Shown: positions 56,173-64,000 of the stretch, piece by piece
Position numbering within the stretch: the stretch's first letter is position 1
Layout: every line of letters begins with the position of its first letter
NCBI GenBank assembly: GCA_039090855.1
Contig: CM076999.1
Location: 118,667,072 to 118,731,071 of the forward strand
Direction: 5' to 3'
Source of the DNA: Macrothele yani
Taxonomy: Eukaryota; Arthropoda; Arachnida; Araneae; Macrothelidae
DNA: 64,000 nucleotides
Made by a program: the position numbers and the translations under genes
The notes under the pieces: generated by a model
What the model saw: only the letters and a program-made list of their open reading frames with translations
Told to the model about the DNA's origin: nothing
The model's database searches: none

Positions 56173-58083
56173 CTGTACACTGCCTTCATGCACAGCCACA
56201 CTACCATTTTTCCCATTGGAGGCCAAACTTTCATTGGATGTCACAAACTCATCTGGGCAACTAGCAGAGAGTGGAGTTTCAGGTTTCTTAGGCAAAGACC
56301 ATGACTGCCTATAGGTTTTGCTTGACCTTGGAGCACGCACTTCTTTACTCCTCGAAGACCACGAATCTCTATGTGGGCGCTTTGAGCTGGGCGTCTCCCT
56401 ACTTCTAGAAGGTGGAGTAGACGAACTTGAAGATCCAGATGCAGCCATTACCCAGTCAATATCCGCACCACATGGAGAATCGCCATGATTTTGATAGCTG
56501 GCTGATGATGGGAGAGTGACAGCAAAAGTAACTGTGCCGTCTTCGGTGCAGCGAGGTAAAATACGCCGAGCTAATCTAGCCTGCACGGCAGATAACAGGC
56601 CTTCACCATCCAAGTTGATCTCAACAGCATCAACGGCACTTACTAATGGTATCATTCTAGTTGGTCCCATGGCCTGGGCTAAAACTGCAAAACACTCCAA
56701 AGCTGCAAGACGCACTCTGCGTTTGGTGTCTACTAGCAAGGGTGCCACGGCTTCACACAAGACAGAAAATTCGAAGCTGTAGCTTGGAAAAGTTAAGACG
56801 CCTGCAGTGATACGGTTGATTATCTCTTCCCTGAGTCTGGGGTTTCGGTGGTTCTTACTCTCCAGTAAGAAGTTCAGTACTTCAGTTGGTCGTACATGAT
56901 GCATCAATTTGTGAATTACTTTTATGGCATGCTCACGAACTACTAGTTTACTATCACCAAGTCTCTTTAAAACTGACAACACAAAAGCCCTGAGGAAATG
57001 ACGTATTTCTTTTCTGAACTTGTCGATCAGTAATTCGTACATACCCAAGGCAAGTATCACGATTTTAAAATTGGGATCTTCTAACAACTTTGATAAAAAT
57101 GACAGAAATTCATCCATTTCTGTCAACTGTTCGGGAAGGTCGGGAGCTTCTTTCAAAACTATCTTCATGTGCTCCAGGCCCTCGATGCGCGTCTTCCAGT
57201 CTTCGTCGCGGATTTTTTCAATAATGTGAGGTTCAAAAAGTCCAAATTCAAGCTGGAATAACTCCTGATTAAAATTTCCCAGGGATCTGTTCAAATTACC
57301 TGATGAGATGGCTCTGTTGTTGTTTAGTGAATGAGTTAAACGAGAATCAGAAAAATAAAACTTATTTAGTACCCTCTTGTAGGTATTTACAGCCTCTACA
57401 TCTATTTTCTGTAAATAAGATTCAAATGTGACAGGCCCAACGAGTTCATTAAGTTTCTGCATGGCTAAAAATATTGGGTAAAACAATGAGGCGTCACCGT
57501 GCACAAAATGTTTCGACAAACATTCCACAAGGGGATAGAGGTTTTCGTTTGCAAAATCACTTGTAAATAAGACACTTATACTCATTATGCACCCTTTACG
57601 AGTGATGTAATCGTGACTTTCTAAGCCATATTGTATAAACATGCGCTGAAACTGCTGAAGATTGTTAGTGTACTTCATGTGGACGTGCAGTACTTGAAGT
57701 GCTGCACGGCGTATGTTCATATTTTCATGGCCAAGGTTAGCAATGATTTTTGGCATCACAAGAAGCATACAAGAATCCAGATCTTCATTTGCACTGGGAA
57801 TTATTGCACTGATCAACAATAAACATTGGTACCTCACCTCCCACCTGACATCATCTAAAACGTGATGCAGAACTTCAAATACGGCATCTTTAGTGGTGTT
57901 CCGAAAAGGGAGATGACCATTACCATTTTTCACTAGCCTCCGCATGACGATCAGAATTTCCACTCGTTTCGCTGCATTATGATCTAAAAGATTTTGAAAA
58001 ATTATGCTTGCATCCATATCAATGCTGGCTTCCGTTATTATAAGTCCACTTTGGACAATATTTTGCATCAATTGTCTCACCAT
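56173..58083 (-). CDS. TOGARAM1: TOG-array protein, first coding exon (TOGARAM1/crescerin-like)
   Basis: 637 codons from the first ATG (58083) to a donor CAG|GTTAGAA at 56173, ending in phase 0. In-frame sequence upstream of the ATG has no other ATG. Residues about 15-230 form a first HEAT-repeat TOG domain (AAKRVEILIVMRRLVKNGN; VRWEVRYQCLLLISAI; NIRRAALQVLHVH). Residues about 310-520 form a second (RDEDWKTRIEGLEHMKIVL; DSKLVVREHAIKVIHKL; KRRVRLAALECFAVLA). A Ser/Arg-rich linker follows (from about 555). TOGARAM1 binds tubulin and regulates ciliary microtubules; its TOG1-TOG2-linker order matches. TOG3 and TOG4 are not in the window. The alternative, a CLASP protein, fits less well. Confidence 0.8.
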
Positions 58084-58605
58084 CTGTTCCACGAACACCC
58101 GCACCGCAACACAAGATTGCACAACACCCCACTGACAGTTCTTACGGAGAAACACAAAAAAATATAGGTTAAATTAGTCATGACACACTTAGGTCGTAAC
58201 TACATGATTGTAAGAAGCAAGGGCGATGACACCGGCAAGATCAATAAACGCGAAAGTCACACAAACAGGCGGAGTTTCTTCACACACTTTCACTTTATCA
58301 AATGGGGCTGTGATCGTCAGAAAAATAACACAACCGAAAACCTATTAGTTTGCTTTTGCCAGAAAATCTGAAGCATGCAGCGAACCCCATCTTGAAACAT
58401 AAACATAGCAGAGGAAATGACAGCTTAAAGGACTGATGCCACACTTTGTTTTCTGCCTGTGGAATATCAAGAGCCATGTAAAAATTTCAACGTCAATTTA
58501 GACTACGTAATAATACAATGTCTTGGGGACGAAGTCGTAATTTCCTCTCTATAGTCTCTCTGAAATTAGGTGATAGTTCCGAATGAGGCTGGACCACAGA
58601 TCATG
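58084..58605. promoter_or_regulatory. TOG gene 5' region in a divergent gene pair
   Basis: About 1.6 kb separates the TOG-gene ATG (58083) from the WARS1 ATG (59679), and the genes point away from each other. The part next to the TOG gene is not CpG-rich and shows no TATA box that can be assigned. Promoters of both genes must lie in this interval or in upstream exons that cannot be seen. Confidence 0.35.
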
Positions 58606-58745
58606 ACATTCCGTGTGCTTGTCTTACGACTCCGGTTCTCTCTCTTTCCTAAAACGGATAGCCCCACATTAGGGAAGTGCTACTATTTGTAGCCCAACGA
58701 GTAGCCCTAGAATTGTTTATGATGGTTGTTAACTCCCCAATGCTA
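58606..58745 (+). repeat. old SINE tail, same family as 58999-59232
   Basis: GTGCTTGTCTTACG, GGTTCTCTCTCTTTCC, CACATTAGGGA, TGTAGCCCAACGAGT and GGTTGTTAACTCC line up in order with the body of the SINE 250 bp downstream, at about 75% identity. The tRNA-like head is too decayed to recognise. There is no A tail. Confidence 0.65.
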
Positions 58746-58998
58746 AATACCAAAACCAGCACTCATGTGTTCTTTTGTTTGTTTCGGGTTCAACAATATC
58801 AAGGGCATTTAAGCTGCGGTCGAAGTTGGACGATTCTTTAAACCCGAACTGACTTCATAAGATATTTATTTCATCCCTTATTTAGAATCAGTGGTTCCAG
58901 GTTATGATTATTTGAGAAAGAACGGCCGCTTTTACATAAATAAAAATAAAAATTAGCGCAACTAACACAAATCACAAATATGTTTTGAAATTCAGGTG

Positions 58999-59232
58999 TT
59001 GCCTCCCCGGTGGCGCAGTGGTCTAAGCGATGGCCTCTGATCATTCGTCCGAAAGGGGTCCGGGTTCGAATCCCGGTGAGGCATGGATGTTGTGTTTGTC
59101 TTACGGCACTGGCTCTCTCCCTTCCCTGGAACCAGTGACCCTAAATTAGGGACGGGCGACTGCTTATAGCCCATTGAGTTGCTCACGGTGGTCGTTAAAC
59201 CTCCAATCAAAAAAAAAAAAAAAAGAAAAAAA
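58999..59232 (+). mobile_element. tRNA-derived SINE with 12-bp target duplication
   Basis: The head folds like a tRNA: acceptor strands GCCTCCC/GTGAGGC, A box TGGCGCAGTGG and B box GGTTCGAATCC (pol III promoter). It continues as an unrelated body and ends in an A-rich tail. GAAATTCAGGTG flanks it at 58987-58998 and 59233-59244. The D-arm style (GGCGCAGTGGTCTAAGCG) suggests a Leu- or Ser-type tRNA ancestor. It sits in the short space between the two host genes. Confidence 0.9.
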
Positions 59233-59678
59233 GAAATTCAGGTGACTGAAAAGTCTAGATGACATCTTCATCAAGCAATGTGTTTTAAATTAATAGAAAT
59301 GATACCAAGCAAAGCATAATAATTAAATTAGTGTGAAAGATATCCGGTGAACTGGATTCAGTGAATCCAACTGTTACAATTACTTTGTGGTTACAATCAT
59401 GTGTTACACAAAAATCGACCATTTCGTCTTGAGAGCAATTACTTTAAATATATTTGGAACTCAAACACCCGCCGCAAACATACTAACACACTAGCTGCTC
59501 CAAAGTCCTGAGATACCCTGAATGAGGGGGGGGCTATCAGCGGCCAAGTTGGTGCTGCGGAAGCGGAATTTGAAGTACTGCTAGAATAGCATCTCACCGT
59601 CACCGGACCGTAGGTGGATTTAACAGACAACAGTAAATAATTAAGCTTTCTTGTATATCGGTAGTATAACGAGCACAA

Positions 59679-59850
59679 ATGTCTTCAACATACGATTTAG
59701 AAGGGGATGTTGGAATGACGATTAATAGTGCAAAACATGTGTCAAATGGTGAACCACAAAGTAACGGTAATGAAGAAGAAAATGACATCGTCAATCCATG
59801 GACTGTGGTCAGCAAATCTGCGACAGGAGTGGACTATGACAAACTCATAG
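59679..59850 (+). CDS. WARS1: tryptophanyl-tRNA synthetase, cytoplasmic, first coding exon
   Basis: 57 codons plus one base from the ATG (CACAAATGT) to the donor ATAG|GTAAGCAGC, phase 1. The end reads IVNPWTVVSKSATGVDYDKL, the conserved stretch (D..DPW.V...SA.G.DYDKLI) just before the catalytic Rossmann domain of animal cytoplasmic TrpRS. In other animals the next residues, VRFG, begin with a codon split at this very point, so the G left by the donor fits. The enzyme joins Trp to tRNA-Trp in the cytosol. The N-terminal part before position 35 is acidic and not conserved. No WHEP domain is seen in this exon. Later exons are outside the window. Confidence 0.85.
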
Positions 59851-61290
59851 GTAAGCAGCATTTTAGAGGTTGTTTTTCTTCACAGAGAAGGCGAATTTAT
59901 TGATTTGAGGCTAATCGTTTTAATCTAAAAGTATATTCAGTAAGAATTTTAAATATGATTTTATATTTTAATTGTGACTAAATAACTATTGAATTCATTA
60001 TACAGTAAATTTGGTGTTGTGCCTTTAATGCATGGACCTGAAATGCCATGATCATTGGAGTTCGTCCGCTTTTAAGTGCTGTAACTGTACCAAGGTTCCA
60101 GAAATTTGGGACACAATTAAACCCAGATGCAGTTTCGTTTCAATATGAATTTTTGGCAAGCAGTGTTAGAATTAGAAATAAATATACTTCCCCAGCGGAC
60201 CACTAGAATTTGCAAACCACTGGTCCGTGAAAAAAAAAAAATTTAGACATTTACAACATATGTAGAAAATAATGTATCATTCCAATGGAATTATCTCCAA
60301 TATTTGTTTTTAAACCTATCATTAGTTTGCAGCCTAAAAAGGAAACCATACAGAAAGGTAAAGGAAACAGAAATTCATTTTTTAACTTGCCACAAATTAG
60401 TAAAAAATACAAAAACTTACTGGCCATCCGGGCCAGTAAAATCAATAGTTCAGTAGTCCGGCGGAAGTTTTACTGGCCAATGGCCAGCAGACCACTGGGT
60501 AATTTGAACGCTGTAAGGAATGGAAAAACAGATTTCAGTAAATAAGATCGTTTATTAAAGAAATGTGAAGCAACCGTTCTGAGCAGTATTTATGTTTTAC
60601 AAGCCCATCGGTTTTACACATTTTCCTTCTGAAGGGTTTTAAGTTTGTTTTGCACGGTTTTCAAGACAATTTACCAATGGATTTTGTTCTGTTTGGTGAC
60701 TTTAGGTTTGGCCTGTATTGGGAAATTAATTTTGTTGCCTAAAAAGGGTTTTATTGTACTAAGTTTATATGAAATTCAGACAGTATAAAGAAGGGAAACC
60801 CAAAGTTATGGTTATGGGACAAGTAACTGTTACTACTGAAGGTAAAATGAGTCTAAATTAAGGTGACCAGATCTGGAAATATTAATTTGTGTACAAAATT
60901 GCATAGTGGTCCCTATTTGTGGACGCATACATAATCAGCCTAAATATGCAAAACTTTTTCTCATAAAACTTGTTTTCGGTGGGGGATTTTTAAGTATTTG
61001 GGGCCCTAGGCCAGCCTTGTTTGGAGACTGCCTCCCTCCCATTCCTTTTTATACAAATTTAAGTGCATCACTGATTATTTAGGGAATTTTACAAAATTTC
61101 TTCAAGTACCTTTCTTCAAAATTGCATATGAATGTGTTTCATCATAAAGTACTGAGAGGAAAACAAAAATATGTAACTATTATTTCTGTGTTTGAATAAA
61201 ATGCTAAAAAATCAGCTACAAGCTACAATAATATTGATTGTAAAAAAAAAAAAAAAACTAAAATGTCTAATGGAAAATTAATTAAGAAAT
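59851..61290. other. WARS1 intron 1, proximal part
   Basis: No exon is recognised. At 60190-60235 CAGCGGACCACTAG...CCACTGGTCCGTG followed by an A run looks like the end of a small non-autonomous element. A second similar phrase is at 60480-60500. Confidence 0.5.
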
Positions 61291-61299
61291 CTGAAGCAG

Positions 61300-61530
61300 G
61301 GGCTTGGTGGGATGACGGGAATAGAATCTAGGTTGGCAGGGCGAAGCAGCGATGATAGAGATGAAAAACAACTGAAGGGTGAAGCAGGGGTGGGCGACAT
61401 GAGGAAAGAAAAAATGACAGGAAAGGAAACCAGATTGGTGGGATGAAGCAGTAATGACAGAGATGAAAAACAAAAGAAGGGTGAAGCAGGGTTGGACAGC
61501 ATGATGACAGAAAAAATTATGGGAAACATT
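61300..61530. repeat. 102-bp tandem repeat, two copies
   Basis: GATGAAAAACAA..GAAGGGTGAAGCAGG recurs with a period of 102 bp (61360 and 61462), and GGCAGGGCGAAGCAG/GGTGGGATGAAGCAG precedes each. This creates overlapping minus-strand frames with repeated text (SPFPVIF-like) that are not genes. Confidence 0.75.
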
Positions 61531-61810
61531 CACTTTTTGGCGATTCAGTGGGAACTTTTTGTTGCAAAATTACCATATTTATCGCGATTTGGCAAAATGT
61601 GAGTGACAGCTTAAACACTGAGCGTGACAATATTCTTCCACTGAATGATGTTATTCGCAGCATAAATAATCATCTGTGCAGTTTTCCCGCAAATGCTGTT
61701 GCCACCACATTGTTGATAAGTGGCATAAAAAAATCATGCCTTCCCGATCTGTATGTTTTACCAGGATTTTTAATAAAAATCGTCTCATTACGTAATTGCC
61801 ACACTTTGTA

Positions 61811-62035
61811 TTCTTAGTTGTCAAGTTGCGCAGAGAATCTGTATTGCAGTCTTAGTTGTGATGGAATACAGTTAGACTGCCACTTGACAACTAAGATTGT
61901 ATATATTCTTAGTTGTCAAGTTGCACAGAGAATCTGTAGTAGTCTTAGTTGTGATGGAATACAATTAGACTGTGTCACTTGACAACTAAGACTGTGTATT
62001 CTTAGCTGTCAAGTGGCACAAAGAATCTGATGACG
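61811..62035. repeat. tandem ~95-bp units, each a palindrome
   Basis: TTCTTAGTTGTCAAGT begins units at 61811, 61906 and 61999 (the last diverged and cut short). ACTTGACAACTAAGA closes the first two at about 61882-61896 and 61978-61992. Each unit is thus a short inverted-repeat element of about 86 bp, with roughly 9 bp between units. Confidence 0.8.
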
Positions 62036-62274
62036 ATGCAGATCATTCTGGAGAAACCTCCACTTCTGAGGAACACATCAACCTTGTGCATGACCTCCTG
62101 ATACAAGACAGATATTGGGTTATGTAACATGAAATGTATTTGCGCCGTGGCATGTGCTGATGGTACTGGAGTCAGCGGCACATGGCACACGAGCAAGTCC
62201 TGGGCCGTGTATAAAGAGTGCATCAGCCGCTGTCACACCCGTATACTGTGACTGACTCTTTCCATCTCAATTCA

Positions 62275-62582
62275 AAGGCCGCGAGTGGGCAACGTTCGTG
62301 ACTGCCACGGGAGGGACCTCAGGTTTGATCCCAGGCAGGTACGAACGCTCGATCCACTAAATACCCGCCATGCGTCGGATGGACACGTTAAGCCGTCGGA
62401 CCTCGGGTACTGGCCCCCCGGTAATAAATAAGGGCGTCTTCCTTCCCCTTTCTACTTCGCTTTCGTGTCACTTTCCTATCGAGCGCTCTAGCCCAAATCT
62501 CCTAGTTTCCTATTTTTAAGGGTTGTTTAAGACTTGGGGTCAGACACTCCCTTCCTAAAATCCTCTACATCATGATCATGAT
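62275..62582 (+). mobile_element. SINE-like element with 12-bp target duplication
   Basis: CATCTCAATTCA at 62263-62274 recurs at 62583-62594. The 308-bp insert is much richer in G+C than its surroundings, has a B-box-like GGTTTGATCCCAG near its start, and ends in an ATCATG-type short repeat instead of poly-A. It is unrelated to the SINE at 58999. No protein coding. Confidence 0.75.
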
Positions 62583-62599
62583 CATCTCAATTCAGACAG

Positions 62600-63595
62600 G
62601 GGTGTCAGTTGACCACCTCCAATTTTTTTGAAAAAATTATGGTAGCTACGCCTTATAGAGGTATAAAGTACTGCAAAAGGATTTTTCACAAAAAAAAATT
62701 TTGGTCAAGTTACAGCATTTTGAAAATGGGCAAAAAATACACTCTGCGACGAAAATAATGTGAAACATTAAATTTTAAAATGTACACTGCTCCTATACCA
62801 TAACAGGTAGAGACTTTAATTTTTTTTTTATTTTGAAGCTATTGAATTGGCCTTTCTTTATGTTCACAAAAATCGATCAAAGGAATGTTGCTAGATGGCA
62901 AAAAAAGTCTATATTTATTACAAAAAATTCGAAATTTCCACAAATTTAGGATTTTTTTTTTTTTAAGAAAAAGACCTTTTGGGTGGGTAAGTGTGCCAAC
63001 CTGCACTCCTACTAGGGTTGTCTTAGCAGTAATTTTATTTTTATCCTGTGATGCATGCAACTCACAAAATTAATTTTTAAAATATACAAAATTTCAAAAA
63101 GTCAACATTTTTGAATTGCAATATCTCAAAAACCACATTTTTAAAAATTCTGAAATTTTGTCCAAATAATGTCATAATGGTAGGTAGTTAACTGGGGGAA
63201 TCAGGTTACTAGATTTTTGCCTTGAAATTTTCCTACAAATTTTTGAAAATGCACTTCGCTCCTGCTCGAACCTCACGGTTGGGTTATTATTAAAAAAAAA
63301 AAAAAAATTTCAAAAGATATTTCTTAAAAGTTTACCTGAGTATATATTCCAAATTGCAGTGTCAATCTATATTTTAGTCATTTTTATAATTTTTAATAAT
63401 TGTCCCCTATGTACATGTTTAATTTTTTTTTAAATCCATGATCTGTACACATACAATACATTATCTCAGTTGCACTTAAGATTCAATTTCTATTTAATAA
63501 GAAAAAAGGCCTTGAAAAACAAAATTATGAGCTTACCGTCATAACTACAAATTATTTAAACTGAGAAAAGCTGCTGAATTTTATTGATTTCCTTT
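62600..63595. other. WARS1 intron 1, no gene seen
   Basis: Strongly AT-rich with long T and A runs. A few 60-70-codon frames on both strands carry no known motif. Confidence 0.5.
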
Positions 63596-63599
63596 TCAT

Positions 63600-63785
63600 C
63601 AAAGGTATGAAGTCGTGCAGAATGTCGAACAGGAGTTGGGGCATTCACCAGGGCACTGGATACTTGTCTGTTTTCTTGCCACATTCTTCTGGCCACCAAA
63701 AACCTATGGCTGGTCCATGAGGGTACATGAAAGATACTGTTATGACCTCAAATTCTTTAGATATGTTTGTAATTTGTCCCATCCA
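63600..63785 (-). pseudogene. possible transposon protein scrap
   Basis: Minus-strand translation reads FEVITVSFMYPHGPAIGFWW, then PEE and a frame change. The pattern MHPHGP...F.WP is recalled from uncharacterised transposon-linked arthropod proteins, but the family cannot be named. It could also be chance. Confidence 0.25.
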
Positions 63786-64000
63786 TCCACCAGTTATCAT
63801 CATAAATGCATCCTATAAATTCTCCTATTTGAAAGTCATTCACAGAAAATGGGTTCTTTTTTTTGTTGGCTTGAAAATTGCACTGCTTTATGTGGGTACC
63901 GTTGATGTTTTATTTCCTTGTACTCACCAGGAATGCTGTGACTGTATTCCATCAACAGATTTTACTGTATCCCACTCTTCTACTTTGCTGGTTCGATAGG

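Noticed and set aside
58999..59085. A functional tRNA gene
   Set aside because: The tRNA-like part is followed without break by a SINE body and an A tail, with a 12-bp target duplication around the whole; it is a SINE head.
61278..61533. Overlapping 83-codon minus frames with repeated Pro/Ser text
   Set aside because: They arise from the 102-bp tandem repeat being open in two frames; nothing suggests a protein.

Overview
The window is nuclear DNA from an animal, most probably an arthropod with a large, AT-rich, repeat-filled genome. Spliceosomal exons of two conserved animal genes lie in its right third, and almost everything else is transposon. The transposons are Penelope-like elements (PLEs), RTE and other LINEs, Tc1/mariner and IS630-type elements, hAT elements, a possible Merlin element and tRNA-derived SINEs. 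The species cannot be fixed from this sequence. There are no bacterial-type operons, rRNA genes or CRISPR arrays.

Host genes. A large minus-strand exon (58083 to 56173) encodes two TOG domains and a Ser-rich linker and looks like TOGARAM1/crescerin. Two smaller minus-strand open segments with good splice sites (43665-43416 and 16524-16384) have compatible intron phases and may be its next exons; if so, introns of about 12 kb and 27 kb hold most of the transposons described here. About 1.6 kb away and divergent, the first coding exon of cytoplasmic tryptophanyl-tRNA synthetase (WARS1) starts at 59679; the rest of that gene lies beyond the right edge.

Layout. 1-4030: decayed Tc1, mariner and LINE pieces. 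4035-16014: PLE family A as a head-to-head pair. Family B is inserted at its centre (5821-9190, 15-bp target duplication). Its right arm is split by a 5.2-kb segment that carries a LINE fragment with a Tc1 element in it. 16602-19073: a mariner, a LINE relic and an IS630/mariner-type element. 19139-26601: PLE families C and D. 26609-27976: an IS630/mariner element. 28620-36340: a four-deep nest (LINE, mariner, PLE E, RTE). 37481-39675: a hAT relic with an RTE copy inside. 41663-43312: PLE F. 45600-53705: a three-deep nest (LINE, hAT of ZMYM1-like type, 3-kb hAT-like element). 54401-55146: an inverted-repeat element, perhaps Merlin. 58999-59232 and 62275-62582: two unrelated SINEs with 12-bp target duplications.

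Main observation. All six PLE insertions (A-F) have the same plan: two copies joined head to head, with both 3' ends facing outward. B and D also carry a tandem partial copy (pLTR). Hammerhead-ribozyme-like motifs sit in the terminal parts of B, D, E and F. The two ends of B and of D stop at different points of the element, which fits two separate reverse-transcription events, one from each side of a target break. PLEs with tandem/inverted pLTRs and hammerheads are known; the six-out-of-six regularity and its mechanistic reading are the parts worth checking. A 43-bp scrap of PLE B flanked by an 11-bp direct repeat, and a 23-bp templated filler at a LINE 5' junction, are further marks of unusual insertion chemistry.
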